59,694 nucleotides of DNA from Flavobacterium ichthyis. Its GTDB lineage: Bacteria; Bacteroidota; Bacteroidia; Flavobacteriales; Flavobacteriaceae. Below the pieces are notes generated by a model. The model was not told where the DNA came from, ran no database searches, and was given only the letters and a program-made list of their open reading frames with translations. The stretch covers positions 1-59,694 of the forward strand of contig NZ_JAABLM010000015.1 of NCBI RefSeq assembly GCF_009915155.1, in the 5' to 3' direction. Below are positions 17,114-26,338 of this stretch, in pieces (the stretch's first letter is position 1; each line of letters starts with the position of its first letter). Position numbers and translations under genes: made by a program.

Positions 17114-17121
17114 CAAAGATA
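17114..17121 (-). promoter_or_regulatory. -7 element TATCTTTG almost touching a start codon
   Basis: On the minus strand TATCTTTG is followed by TAAC and then the ATG at 17109, so transcription would begin at or within a few bases of the start codon. Confidence 0.5.
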
Positions 17122-17171
17122 GATTTTCGGGATAAATCTTATCGATTCTATCTTTAAAATAATAAACGCTG

Positions 17172-18191
17172 ATGAAAAAAAATCCGCTCGACGAACCCAA
17201 ACAAATTATCGATAATATCAAAGCCGGAAATCTTAAACCCATTTATTTTTTCATGGGTGAAGAACCGTATTTTATTGACAAACTCACGGAATATTTAGAA
17301 GATAATTTACTCTCTGAAGACGAAAAGGGTTTTAATCAAACGGTTTTGTACGGGCGAGATGTTTCAATCGATGATATTGTTTCTACCTCAAAACGGTATC
17401 CGATGATGGCTGAAAAGCAGGTAGTAATCGTAAAAGAAGCACAAAATTTATCCAAAACAATTGATAATATTTTGGCGTATGCCGAAAATCCAACACCGTC
17501 AACGGTTTTGGTGATGGCATACAAATACAAAACCCTCGACAAACGTAAGAAAACTCTCAAGGCAATAGATAAAAATGGTTTGGTTTATGAGAGTCAAAAA
17601 CTTAAGGATTATCAAGTTGGCGATTGGCTAAAACGGGTTTTACAAGGAAAAAAAATAGGGATTGAACCCAAAGCAGCTGCGATGCTTGTTGACTTTTTAG
17701 GAAATGACTTAAGCAAAATTGCCAATGAAATTGACAAATTAGCTATCATTTTAAAACCTGGCGAAATTGTAACGCCTCAAGTTATTGAAGAAAATATCGG
17801 TTTTAGCAAAGACTTTAATGTATTTGAATTGCGGAAAGCCATCGCAGAAAAGAAGGAAAAAAAAGCTTTCCAAATCATTAAATATTTTGCCGAAAATCCA
17901 AAGGATCATCCTATTGTATTGACAACTGGTCAAGTTTTTGCCTTTTTTGTAACCTTGCTAAAATATCACGGGTTGAAAGATAAAAATCCGAGAATTGCTG
18001 CACCTGTTTTAGGTGTAAATCCTTTCTTTATGTCAGAGTATGAAGTGGCTTTAAAAACATATCCGATGAGAAAAGTAAGTCAAATTATTGGAAACATTCG
18101 AGAAATGGACATGAAAAGCAAAGGAGTTGGAGCAGCAAATGTTCCGCAAGAAGATCTTCTGAAAGAAATGTTGGTCAAAATTTTTAACTAA
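17172..18191 (+). CDS. holA: DNA polymerase III subunit delta
   Basis: HolA is the clamp-loader subunit that opens the beta sliding clamp. The N-terminal PIYFFMGEEPYFIDKLTEYL and the AAA+-like segment VLVMAYKYKTLDKRKKTLKA are characteristic, as are LVDFLGNDLSKIANEIDKL and the NVFELRKAIAEKK region in domain III. At 339 aa it has normal length. It is divergent from the HsdR_N-like gene and overlaps the following GNAT gene by one base (TAATG), so the two are cotranscribed. No truncation is seen. Confidence 0.93.
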   Translation: MKKNPLDEPKQIIDNIKAGNLKPIYFFMGEEPYFIDKLTEYLEDNLLSEDEKGFNQTVLYGRDVSIDDIVSTSKRYPMMAEKQVVIVKEAQNLSKTIDNILAYAENPTPSTVLVMAYKYKTLDKRKKTLKAIDKNGLVYESQKLKDYQVGDWLKRVLQGKKIGIEPKAAAMLVDFLGNDLSKIANEIDKLAIILKPGEIVTPQVIEENIGFSKDFNVFELRKAIAEKKEKKAFQIIKYFAENPKDHPIVLTTGQVFAFFVTLLKYHGLKDKNPRIAAPVLGVNPFFMSEYEVALKTYPMRKVSQIIGNIREMDMKSKGVGAANVPQEDLLKEMLVKIFN

Positions 18192-18634
18192 TGCTTGAAA
18201 TTCGCCCATTCAATCAATTGGATGTTTCATATTTATTAGAGTTGTTACGACTGAATACGCCTGAGTTTTTTTCGGAAAAAGAAAAAGGGGATTACGTACA
18301 GTACCTTAATAATGAAGTCGAATATTATTTTGTTGTCACAAAAAAAGACCAAGTTGTAGGATGCGGCGGATTTAATTTTTGGGATGAGGGTAAAACTGTT
18401 CGGATTTCTTGGGATATTTTGCACCCGGATTTTCAAAGGCAAGGAATAGGGAAGTTGTTATTACAACATCGGCTGAAAGAGATTGCCAAATTTGACAAAG
18501 TTGAGAAAGTAGTCGTTAGAACTTCGCAATTGGTTTACAGATACTACGAAAAGCAAGGATTTGTTTTGCAAAATATTATAAAAGATTACTGGGACTTAGG
18601 CTTCGATTTGTATGAAATGGAACTGCAATTTTAG
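18191..18634 (+). CDS. GNAT-family N-acetyltransferase
   Basis: The 147-aa GNAT enzyme has motif A in DILHPDFQRQGIGKLLLQHRL (about residues 76-96, with Q-R-x-G-I-G), and the C-terminal YRYYEKQGFVLQN. Its start codon overlaps the holA stop by one base, which implies translational coupling. Such holA-linked acetyltransferases have no known specific substrate. An alternative role as a protein or small-molecule acetylase cannot be separated by sequence. Confidence 0.87.
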   Translation: MLEIRPFNQLDVSYLLELLRLNTPEFFSEKEKGDYVQYLNNEVEYYFVVTKKDQVVGCGGFNFWDEGKTVRISWDILHPDFQRQGIGKLLLQHRLKEIAKFDKVEKVVVRTSQLVYRYYEKQGFVLQNIIKDYWDLGFDLYEMELQF

Positions 18635-18686
18635 TTGTAGTTCAGTTAATTAATGACGATATTTGCGGTAAAAATAAAATCAAAAA

Positions 18687-18869
18687 ATGGGAATGAACAA
18701 AAATACAATTCTCGGTTGGGCTTCATTTATAATGATCTTGATGGGAATTTTACTGGTTTGCCTTGGCGCTTTTAGATATAATGATGTCGCTGGATGGGGT
18801 TTTGGAGCCGTTGGAATCGGTTTTTTTGCAATTGCATGGGTGTTTAGTTCGCTAAAAGGTAGGGTTTAA
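18687..18869 (+). CDS. CAL67264-type small membrane protein
   Basis: The 60-aa protein has two transmembrane helices joined by a short loop (FRYNDVAGWGFGAVGIG). It starts MGMNKNTILGWASFIMILMG and ends with AWVFSSLKGRV. This matches a small flavobacterial membrane protein family that I know as CAL67264, typically found beside ettA, as here. Function is unknown. An in-frame ATG two codons later is an equally good start. A heptad array begins at the base after its stop codon. Confidence 0.75.
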   Translation: MGMNKNTILGWASFIMILMGILLVCLGAFRYNDVAGWGFGAVGIGFFAIAWVFSSLKGRV

Positions 18870-18932
18870 GATTTTAGATTTATGATTTCAGATATTAAAT
18901 TTAGAGTATTTGATTTTCAGATATAGAAATCG
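18870..18932 (+). repeat. Heptad array behind the CAL67264-type gene
   Basis: The array starts on the base after the TAA stop. It runs through nine seven-base units: GATTTTA, GATTTAT, GATTTCA, GATATTA, AATTTAG, AGTATTT, GATTTTC, AGATATA, GAAATCG. Five begin GAT, all in the sense orientation of the upstream gene. Confidence 0.75.
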
Positions 18933-18966
18933 CCAATTTTCAATTAAATAAAATAAAAAATAAAAT

Positions 18967-20661
18967 ATGTCAGACGATAAGAAAGTAATATTTTCGATGT
19001 CGAAGGTAAGTAAAACTTACTCAAGCACGAACAAACAAGTTTTAAAAGATATCTACCTGAGTTTTTTCTATGGTGCCAAAATTGGTATCTTAGGTTTAAA
19101 CGGTTCCGGAAAATCATCTTTGCTAAAAATTATTGCCGGAGTTGATAAAAATTACCAAGGTGATGTGGTTTTCGCACCAGGTTACACTGTTGGTTATTTA
19201 GAGCAAGAACCGCAATTGGACGAGAACAAAACAGTGATTGAAATTGTTCGAGAAGGTGTTTCCGAAACCATGGCAGTATTGGAAGAATACAACAAAATCA
19301 ACGATTTATTTGGGCTCGAAGAAAATTATTCTGACCCAGATAAAATGGACAAATTGATGGATCGCCAAGCGGTGCTTCAAGATAAAATCGATGCTTTAGG
19401 AGCTTGGGAAATTGATACTAAATTAGAAATTGCAATGGATGCGCTTCGTACCCCAGATCCTGATACGCCAATTAAAGTGCTTTCAGGTGGAGAAAAAAGA
19501 CGAGTAGCACTTTGCCGCCTTTTACTGCAACAACCTGATGTTTTACTTTTAGATGAGCCCACTAACCACCTCGATGCCGAATCAGTTCATTGGCTTGAAC
19601 AACATTTGCAACAATATAAAGGAACAATCATAGCAGTAACCCACGACAGATATTTCTTAGACAATGTTGCCGGATGGATTTTAGAATTAGATAGAGGCGA
19701 AGGGATTCCGTGGAAAGGAAATTATTCTTCTTGGTTAGACCAAAAATCAAAACGTTTGGAACAAGAAGAAAAAGTGGCTTCTAAAAGAAGAAAAACATTA
19801 GAACGAGAGTTGGATTGGGTTCGTCAAGGTGCTAAAGGTCGTCAAACTAAGCAAAAAGCGAGGTTGCAAAACTATGATCGACTCTTAAATGAAGATCAAA
19901 AACAACTTGAAGAAAAATTAGAGCTTTACATCCCAAATGGTCCAAGATTAGGAACAAATGTAATTGAAGCCAAAGGCGTTGCCAAAGGTTATGGCGATAA
20001 ATTATTGTACGAAAATCTAAACTTCACATTACCACAAGCAGGAATCGTTGGGATTATCGGTCCTAATGGTGCCGGAAAAACCACGATTTTCAGAATGATT
20101 ATGGGCGAAGAAACACCTGACAAAGGTGAATTTTCTATTGGCGAAACTGTAAAAATTGCGTATGTTGACCAATCTCATTCTAATATCGACCCAGAAAAAT
20201 CTATTTACGAAAACTTCTCTGACGGTCAAGAATTAGTAATGATGGGAGGTAAACAAGTTAATTCCCGTGCGTATTTAAGCCGATTTAATTTTGCTGGAAG
20301 TGATCAAAATAAAAAAGTTTCAACACTTTCTGGAGGAGAAAGAAACCGGTTACATCTTGCTATGACTTTAAAAGAAGAAGGAAACGTGTTGCTTTTAGAT
20401 GAACCAACCAATGATTTAGATATCAATACTTTAAGAGCATTAGAAGAAGGTTTAGAAAATTTTGCCGGTTGTGCAGTTGTTATTTCTCACGACAGATGGT
20501 TTTTAGATAGAATTTGTACTCATATTCTTGCATTTGAAGGAAATTCTGAAGTATATTTTTTTGAAGGAAGTTTTTCTGATTATGAAGAAAATAAGAAAAA
20601 ACGACTTGGAGGTGATATTATGCCTACCAGAATAAAATATAAAAAACTAATTAGGAATTAG
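18967..20661 (+). CDS. ettA: Energy-dependent translational throttle protein, ABC-F ATPase
   Basis: EttA is an ABC-F ATPase that binds the ribosomal E site and gates early elongation according to ATP/ADP ratio. It has two nucleotide-binding domains: Walker A GLNGSGKSS (about 44-52) and GPNGAGKTT, signatures LSGGEKRR and LSGGERNR, and Walker B LLLDEPTNHLDAES and LLLDEPTNDLDINT. The EttA-specific arm between the domains and the toe region are present (ALGAWEIDTKLEIAMDAL). At 564 aa it is the standard length. It is followed by a strong terminator. Confidence 0.95.
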   Translation: MSDDKKVIFSMSKVSKTYSSTNKQVLKDIYLSFFYGAKIGILGLNGSGKSSLLKIIAGVDKNYQGDVVFAPGYTVGYLEQEPQLDENKTVIEIVREGVSETMAVLEEYNKINDLFGLEENYSDPDKMDKLMDRQAVLQDKIDALGAWEIDTKLEIAMDALRTPDPDTPIKVLSGGEKRRVALCRLLLQQPDVLLLDEPTNHLDAESVHWLEQHLQQYKGTIIAVTHDRYFLDNVAGWILELDRGEGIPWKGNYSSWLDQKSKRLEQEEKVASKRRKTLERELDWVRQGAKGRQTKQKARLQNYDRLLNEDQKQLEEKLELYIPNGPRLGTNVIEAKGVAKGYGDKLLYENLNFTLPQAGIVGIIGPNGAGKTTIFRMIMGEETPDKGEFSIGETVKIAYVDQSHSNIDPEKSIYENFSDGQELVMMGGKQVNSRAYLSRFNFAGSDQNKKVSTLSGGERNRLHLAMTLKEEGNVLLLDEPTNDLDINTLRALEEGLENFAGCAVVISHDRWFLDRICTHILAFEGNSEVYFFEGSFSDYEENKKKRLGGDIMPTRIKYKKLIRN

Positions 20662-20677
20662 ATTGCCAAATTATCAC

Positions 20678-20712
20678 AAAATCCTCATTAAATTATGAGG
20701 ATTTTTTATTTT
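20678..20712 (+). terminator. Intrinsic terminator of ettA
   Basis: AAAATCCTCAT and ATGAGGATTTT form a perfect 11-bp stem around a 6-nt loop, followed by TTATTTTT. Confidence 0.88.
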
Positions 20713-20739
20713 TATGTAATTTTACGTAAAAATTAGTCT

Positions 20740-22932
20740 ATGTTCCCCAATAGAATGATTTTCTTGTTAATTTTCTTTTTCACCACCGCTTTCACACAAA
20801 AAGAAAATGTAGCAGTACGTGAAGAAGTTTACGCTTTAATCACTGAAGCTGATTATTTGCTTGAGAAATCTAAAATAAGCGAATCACTCGAAGTTTCAAA
20901 AAAAGCGTTAACATTAGCTTATCGCAATAATCACGATGATTACGTTGCAATGGCGTATAACATAATTGCAGGTTGCCATGAAAGTCTATCAGACTCTGAC
21001 AAAGCATTACAATACTACAATAAAGCTTTGTACTTTGCGGAAAGTAGCCAAAATGAACAGATTTTAGACTGGATAAACAACAATATTGGTAATATATATA
21101 ATTTCGATAAAAAAGAGTATCGCAAGAGCATTAAATATTATCAAAAATCGCTAGCTATTTCCGAGAAATATAGGGACACAACATCAATAATTTATACAAA
21201 GCTAAATCTTGCGTGGGCATACTTTAATCTAAAAAAAACTAATTTAGGATTTGAAAATCTTCAGTTTATAGAGCAAAACATTGATAAGCATGGCGATGAT
21301 ATTGCAAAAGTGAATTATTATACGTTAAAAGGAATTTACTATAGTCAAATCAATAATCCGGGAAAGGCTAACGAAAATTTCGATATCGCAATTTCTCTAG
21401 GTAAAAAACTTCCAGATTTAGCGCCACTTGCTGAGGCTTACGAAGCCTATTCAAGTCATTTATACGAAACTAAAAATTTTCAAAAAGCATATCTTTTAAA
21501 TGACCAGTTTATACAACTAAAACAAAATCTTTTCGACAAGGAACTACGTCACAACGCACAACATTCGAGCATGAAAATTGAGCTCGATGAAACCAAGCGC
21601 GAAATTTTAAAAATTGAAGCCGAAAATTTATTAAAAGACAAGAATATGGCTCATGCTCGTATTATAATTATCCTAGGACTTTTAATCATCATTATTCTCT
21701 CGATTTTAATTCACAATTTTTACAATAATCATTTATATAGAGAAAATGTTAATTTAGAATTAATTGAACAAAATGCTAAACTTACTCTCGCTAAAACTGC
21801 TGCAGAACAAGCTTCGAAAATAAAAAGTCAACTTATTTCAAAAGTTTCACACGAATTACGAACACCTCTTTATGGTATGGTTGGAATTGCTGATATGTTA
21901 CTGGAAGATTATCCTCAACTTGCGGAAAATTCAAGCATAAATTCGCTTAAATTTTCAGGTAGATACTTACTTTTTTTAATAAATGATTTACTCCAAATAA
22001 GCCAAATAGAAGAACACAAAGAAAATATTAGCTATCAAGCATTTAACCTATATGAGCAAATTGAACGTTGTCAAACCACTTTGCATTTTTATGTGCTTTC
22101 AAGTAATAACAAAATAGAAATTGATTGTGATCCTGAAATACCCGAAATAATGATGGCTGATAAATGTAAGCTTTCGCAAATTTTAATCAACATCTTGCAT
22201 AACTCTTTAAAATTTACCCAAAACGGAAACATCTTAATCAAGGCAAGAATCTTAAAAGTCGATGGAAAAAACATTTGGATAGAATTTACGATAAAAGATT
22301 CGGGTTGCGGAATTGAGGAAGAGAATTTGCAGACTGTTTTTGATGAATTTATACAAATTGATAGAAGAGACGGTGGTTATAAAGGCATAGGACTAGGGTT
22401 GACTTTAGTCAAGAGGCTTGTCACCATGATGGGAGGAACGGTGTCGATAGACAGTAATAAAAATGTTGGAACTACCATAAAGTTCTCATTCCCGTTTCTT
22501 AATGACGCACAAATGGTTAACGATTACATCAACAGCATTGAAGTAAATCTAGGCATTTCACCTAAGACCTATAAAATTTTAGTAGTGGAAGACAATAAAA
22601 TAAATCAATTAGTAACTCGCAAAAATGTAGAAAAAAACGGACATCTTTGTCACGTGGTTGATGATGGATATGCCGCTATAGATAAACTTAAACACGAAAA
22701 TTTCGACTTGATATTGATGGATATCAATATGCCAATGTTAAACGGTTTTGACACCACAAAATTAATTCGGGAAATTGATCAAAAAATACCAATAGTTGCT
22801 TTAACTGCTTATAATCGTGAGGAAGTTTACCATCAAGCAATTCATGTAGGAATGAATGATGTAATCATAAAACCCTTCGACCCAAAACAATTTTTTGATA
22901 CCATTCACAATTATATTGCCATTGCAAGTTGA
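20740..22932 (+). CDS. TPR-containing hybrid sensor histidine kinase
   Basis: Order of parts: signal peptide (ending near residue 20), periplasmic TPR repeats (about 30-280), one membrane helix (about 307-330), HisKA with the H-box KVSHELRTPLYGMVG (His371), and HATPase (NILHNSLKFTQNG, DSGCGIEEENL, GIGLGLTLVKRL). The receiver domain at the C-terminus has phosphoacceptor Asp661 in LMDINMPM and a KPFDPKQF lysine. No DNA-binding domain follows, so it probably passes phosphate to a separate regulator or acts by protein contact. Its stop codon abuts that of the convergent exonuclease-type gene. Confidence 0.92.
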   Translation: MFPNRMIFLLIFFFTTAFTQKENVAVREEVYALITEADYLLEKSKISESLEVSKKALTLAYRNNHDDYVAMAYNIIAGCHESLSDSDKALQYYNKALYFAESSQNEQILDWINNNIGNIYNFDKKEYRKSIKYYQKSLAISEKYRDTTSIIYTKLNLAWAYFNLKKTNLGFENLQFIEQNIDKHGDDIAKVNYYTLKGIYYSQINNPGKANENFDIAISLGKKLPDLAPLAEAYEAYSSHLYETKNFQKAYLLNDQFIQLKQNLFDKELRHNAQHSSMKIELDETKREILKIEAENLLKDKNMAHARIIIILGLLIIIILSILIHNFYNNHLYRENVNLELIEQNAKLTLAKTAAEQASKIKSQLISKVSHELRTPLYGMVGIADMLLEDYPQLAENSSINSLKFSGRYLLFLINDLLQISQIEEHKENISYQAFNLYEQIERCQTTLHFYVLSSNNKIEIDCDPEIPEIMMADKCKLSQILINILHNSLKFTQNGNILIKARILKVDGKNIWIEFTIKDSGCGIEEENLQTVFDEFIQIDRRDGGYKGIGLGLTLVKRLVTMMGGTVSIDSNKNVGTTIKFSFPFLNDAQMVNDYINSIEVNLGISPKTYKILVVEDNKINQLVTRKNVEKNGHLCHVVDDGYAAIDKLKHENFDLILMDINMPMLNGFDTTKLIREIDQKIPIVALTAYNREEVYHQAIHVGMNDVIIKPFDPKQFFDTIHNYIAIAS

Positions 22933-23763
22933 TTATTCAAAATTTATTTCCGCATAAACCGGCAAATGATCACTTGGATATCGACAATCTTTACTATCAC
23001 TAAAAGTGGCAAATTTAAGTACTTTAACGCCGGTTTTACTTACAAAAATATGATCAATTCTATCTTTCACGGGTTTGTTATATTGAAAACCGCTAAAAGT
23101 ACCATCAGGACCAAAAGGTTTTGTCACGCTTTTATTTTTCGCCAAGTCTAATCCCGCTAACATTTCTTTTATTGGTGCGGTTTCTTCTTTTAAATTAAAA
23201 TCGCCAGTCAATAAAACCGGAAGTTTTTTAGCATTAATTTCATTTATTTTTTTCAAAATTAATTTTGAACTTTCCACTTTTGCCACATCGCCAACGTGAT
23301 CAAAATGCGTGTTAAAAACCCAAAATTTTTGTTTGGTTTTTCTATTTTGAAAAAGTCCGTAAGTACAAATTCTATTGTAAGCGGCATCCCAACCTTTGGA
23401 AATTTTTTCTGGTGTTTCCGAAAGCCAAAACGTGCTGTTTTCAAGCATTTTAAATTTTTTGGCATTGAAAAAAATGGCGCTAAATTCACCTTTACTTTCG
23501 CCTTCTCTTCCAATCCCGATGTAATCGTAGTTGGGCAAATTTACCTCAATAAACTGCATTTGATGAGGTAAAGCTTCTTGAACACCCATAAAATCTGGAG
23601 CATAAAATTTTACCTGATCAGTTAAAAAATCGTTGCGGTTTGCCCATTTGTTTTCGCCATCGCTTTCCACATCTAAGCGAATGTTATAACTCATAATCGT
23701 AACATCTTGGGCAGAAATATGTTGAAAAGCTAAAAGTAAAATGGTCAACAAAATTTTTTTCAT
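22933..23763 (-). CDS. Endonuclease/exonuclease/phosphatase-family protein
   Basis: The secreted 276-aa protein begins with a signal peptide ending near ISAQD. The EEP fold motifs are clear: IMSYNIRLD, GVQEALPHQM (metal Glu), NTHFDHVG, LTGDFNLKEET and the closing DRIDHIFVS and PSDHLPVYAEI (catalytic His). This superfamily includes DNases and phosphodiesterases. Family members exported in Bacteroidota may degrade extracellular nucleic acid or dephosphorylate sugars or lipids. It is convergent with the hybrid kinase with no gap between stop codons. Confidence 0.9.
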   Translation of the reverse strand: MKKILLTILLLAFQHISAQDVTIMSYNIRLDVESDGENKWANRNDFLTDQVKFYAPDFMGVQEALPHQMQFIEVNLPNYDYIGIGREGESKGEFSAIFFNAKKFKMLENSTFWLSETPEKISKGWDAAYNRICTYGLFQNRKTKQKFWVFNTHFDHVGDVAKVESSKLILKKINEINAKKLPVLLTGDFNLKEETAPIKEMLAGLDLAKNKSVTKPFGPDGTFSGFQYNKPVKDRIDHIFVSKTGVKVLKFATFSDSKDCRYPSDHLPVYAEINFE

Positions 23764-23803
23764 AACAGGGGAATTATTTTTTTTCAGAAAGCCAAAACTA
23801 CGA

Positions 23804-23829
23804 AAAACGCCGGTTAATACCAGCGTTTT
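23804..23829 (-). terminator. Terminator overlapping the DEAD-box helicase stop codon
   Basis: On the minus strand AAAACGCTGG pairs with CCGGCGTTTT (one T-G pair) around a 6-nt loop TATTAA, followed by TTTTTCG. The helicase stop codon TAA lies in the loop, so the last codons form the left arm. Confidence 0.7.
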
Positions 23830-25067
23830 TTATTTTTTTTAGAAGCTTCAGACTTGCGTGAATTGTTTTTGCCTGAAGGTTTTTTCTTGTTTCTTAAATC
23901 AGGTTTTGCGTCTGGATTTGGCTCAGTTTCTTTCCATGGAAAGGGATGATCTTTGATTGTTTTGACATTTACTTTTATCAATTTTTGAATGTCTTTCCAA
24001 TACGGTTCTTCGTCTTTTCCGCAAAAAGAAATTGCAATTCCACCGTTTCCGGCACGTCCGGTTCTGCCAATTCTGTGAACATATGTTTCCGGGATATTGG
24101 GCAAATCAAAATTAATCACGTGTGGCAATTGGTCAATATCAATGCCTCGAGCTGCAATATCAGTCGCTACCAAAACATCAACTTCACGGTTTTTAAAATT
24201 ATCCAAAGCACGTTGTCTTGCTCCTTGAGATTTATCACCATGAATAGCTTCGGCAGTAACGCCATTTTTTTTCAAGGCTTTCACCACGTTGTCGGCTCCA
24301 TGTTTTGTTCGGGCAAAAACCAAAACGTGTTTGATATTTTCATTGCGAAGCAAATGATACAAAAGTTTTCGTTTGTCTTCTTTAGCTACAAAATAAATTT
24401 GTTGTTGCACGGTTTCGGCAGTAGAAGAAACTGGAGTTACCGAAACATATTGCGGTTTGTTCAAGAAATTTTCGGCTAATTCACGGATTGCCATTGGCAT
24501 TGTTGCCGAAAATAAAAGTGTTTGCCGATTGGTTGGCGTAAGTTTCACAATTTTTTTAACATCGTTAATGAAACCCATATCCAGCATTTGGTCAGCTTCG
24601 TCTAAAACCAATGTATGCAAGTGATCAAGGTCAATAAATCCCTGTTTATGAAGGTCTAATAATCTTCCAGGTGTGGCAATTAAAATATCAATTCCCTTTT
24701 TTAAAACATCCACTTGCGGCACTTGCGAAACGCCTCCAAAAATGGTAAGTTGTCGTAAATTAGTATATTTCGCATAATTGTCAAAGCTTTCGCCAATTTG
24801 TAAAGCCAATTCGCGAGTTGGCGTTACCACTAAGGTTCTGATTTTTTTTGATTTATTAGACGAACCTACAATTTTGTGCAAATGGTTCACAATAGGAATA
24901 GCGAAAGCCGCTGTTTTTCCGGTTCCGGTTTGAGCACAACCTACTAAATCACTTCCTGCTAAAATTATAGGAATCGATTTTTCTTGAATAGGAGTTGCTT
25001 CTTTGTACCCCAAATCTAAAACGGCACGTTGTAAACTTTTGGATATAGATAATTCTTCGAATAGCAT
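23814..25067 (-). CDS. DEAD-box ATP-dependent RNA helicase
   Basis: The 417-aa RNA helicase has the motifs in order: Q-motif [13 protein letters not shown] (about 21-33), Walker A AQTGTGKT (45-52), [43 protein letters not shown] and HRIGRTGR. The tail (about 375-417) is lysine-, asparagine- and arginine-rich, as in RhlE-like helicases of ribosome assembly and RNA turnover. A 5' leader of about 30 nt can form a small hairpin (TGCAC/GTGCA) after the -7 element. The terminator hairpin includes its stop codon. Confidence 0.94.
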   Translation of the reverse strand: MLFEELSISKSLQRAVLDLGYKEATPIQEKSIPIILAGSDLVGCAQTGTGKTAAFAIPIVNHLHKIVGSSNKSKKIRTLVVTPTRELALQIGESFDNYAKYTNLRQLTIFGGVSQVPQVDVLKKGIDILIATPGRLLDLHKQGFIDLDHLHTLVLDEADQMLDMGFINDVKKIVKLTPTNRQTLLFSATMPMAIRELAENFLNKPQYVSVTPVSSTAETVQQQIYFVAKEDKRKLLYHLLRNENIKHVLVFARTKHGADNVVKALKKNGVTAEAIHGDKSQGARQRALDNFKNREVDVLVATDIAARGIDIDQLPHVINFDLPNIPETYVHRIGRTGRAGNGGIAISFCGKDEEPYWKDIQKLIKVNVKTIKDHPFPWKETEPNPDAKPDLRNKKKPSGKNNSRKSEASKKNKKRWY

Positions 25068-25102
25068 ATTTTAAGGATGCACGTTTTTTTTTGTGCAAGC
25101 GG

Positions 25103-25110
25103 CAAAGATA
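25103..25110 (-). promoter_or_regulatory. -7 element TATCTTTG of the DEAD-box helicase
   Basis: TATCTTTG on the minus strand matches TAnnTTTG, 35 bp upstream of the ATG. Between them TTGCAC and GTGCA arms flank a run of A/C and could fold. Confidence 0.5.
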
Positions 25111-25189
25111 GGCTTTATTTTTTTTGAATTAGAAATAAAGAAAATCATTGCTCTTTTAAGAAAACCCATCTGAGTTTTTTTGCTAAAAT

Positions 25190-26230
25190 TTAATCGGGTA
25201 GCGTAGATTTTGCCTTAATAAAATCAGTAGTTAAATAGGCGATTAATTTTCCTACAAGATGACTGTTTTTTTCATCGCCCAAATCTGGTGCGCCTTCACA
25301 AATGTGCAAGTACGAAGCATTTTTATTTTTGCCGAAAAAATAAATAAACTGGCGTAATTCTTCAACCGAAAATCCGCTTAAAGTCATCGCACTTGAGGGA
25401 ATATTAGGGATTGAATCTAAGTCGATTTCAATACCGTAACAATCGTTATTGATAAAATGGTAAGCGCGTTCTATTTCTTTGTTAAAATCTTTTTCTTTAC
25501 GAATTTTAATTTCGTCGTAAGTATTGATGCGAACGCGGTCTTCTAATTTTTTGATTTCGTGTAAAACGCTTTTGGAAGTATAACTTTCGTGTAAACCAAA
25601 AACAAAATATTTTTTCAAAAAACCTTCGTCAAAAGCATACGAAAAGCCATTGCCACTGTGTCGTCCTTCGAGAATTCTAAAATCAGAATGCGCATCAAAA
25701 TTAACAGCATTAATCGATTTCCCTTTGGCCAAAGCCGTTCCTTTTATATTACCGTAAGCGTTGTTATGACCACCGCCAATCACGATTGGAATTTTTCCGG
25801 ATTTTACAATTTGAAAAATAATATGGGCTACTTCTTTATCTACTTTTTCTACTAAACCCGACAATTTTTTTCTTTGGTCAGAATTATTGAAATCTAAACT
25901 TTTGGCTTCGTCCATTTCTTCTGTAGTGTCCAAATGTCCTAATACAAGCACTTGGTTTCCTTTGCAAAATCGGTTATGTTGCAGATTAGCAATGCTTTTT
26001 ATGGTACTTTCCCAGGCAGAAACGGTTCCAGGTCTGCCATAATTGGCTCTTACACCAATGTCTTCCGGGATACCAAAAAGAACAAATTGGGCATCACATT
26101 CGTTTAAAAATTCGTTCACATTTTTTCCTTTGGGAACTGTTTGCATCTTTTCGCCGAATTTTACTTCGCCACTTCTAAAGTTTGTAATTTTTGCTAAGTC
26201 GTGGATAGTGAGGGGAATAAGCTTTTCCAT
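25190..26230 (-). CDS. hutG: Formimidoylglutamase (arginase/agmatinase superfamily)
   Basis: The ureohydrolase-fold enzyme probably hydrolyses N-formimidoyl-glutamate to glutamate and formamide in histidine degradation. The binuclear manganese ligands are visible: GGGHNNAYG (His155), FDAHSDF (Asp179, His181, Asp183) and EIDLDSI (Asp270, Asp272). The assignment over arginase rests on the nearby imidazolonepropionase (hutI) and on the EIDLDSIPN and SGFSVEELR segments. At 346 aa it is of usual length. The hut gene stands alone on the minus strand, and hutH and hutU are not in this window. Confidence 0.82.
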   Translation of the reverse strand: MEKLIPLTIHDLAKITNFRSGEVKFGEKMQTVPKGKNVNEFLNECDAQFVLFGIPEDIGVRANYGRPGTVSAWESTIKSIANLQHNRFCKGNQVLVLGHLDTTEEMDEAKSLDFNNSDQRKKLSGLVEKVDKEVAHIIFQIVKSGKIPIVIGGGHNNAYGNIKGTALAKGKSINAVNFDAHSDFRILEGRHSGNGFSYAFDEGFLKKYFVFGLHESYTSKSVLHEIKKLEDRVRINTYDEIKIRKEKDFNKEIERAYHFINNDCYGIEIDLDSIPNIPSSAMTLSGFSVEELRQFIYFFGKNKNASYLHICEGAPDLGDEKNSHLVGKLIAYLTTDFIKAKSTLPD

Positions 26231-26246
26231 AAAAAATATTTGCCCT

Positions 26247-26254
26247 CAAAAATA
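26247..26254 (-). promoter_or_regulatory. Candidate -7 element TATTTTTG for hutG
   Basis: On the minus strand TATTTTTG lies 16 bp upstream of the hutG-type ATG. Its neighbour at 26309-26316 serves the divergent gene. Confidence 0.45.
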
Positions 26255-26308
26255 ATATTTTTATTAAAAATTGCGTTAACACTTCAGAAAATCCCCCAAA
26301 AAAATAAT

Positions 26309-26316
26309 TATTTTTG
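26309..26316 (+). promoter_or_regulatory. Candidate -7 element TATTTTTG for the coiled-coil gene
   Basis: TATTTTTG ends 22 bp before the preferred ATG at 26339, which supports that start over the in-frame ATG at 26201 inside the divergent hutG-type gene. Confidence 0.45.
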
Positions 26317-26338
26317 TTTTAAACCTTACAAAAAACCT

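Noticed and set aside
25161..25178. Hairpin AAAACCC/GAGTTTT behind the hutG-type gene as terminator
   Set aside because: The stem is weak, and the T run is on the strand without an upstream gene.
26201..26338. Extension of the coiled-coil gene to an upstream ATG
   Set aside because: It would begin inside the divergent hutG-type gene and cross both promoters. The ATG at 26339 has a fitting membrane anchor and promoter distance.
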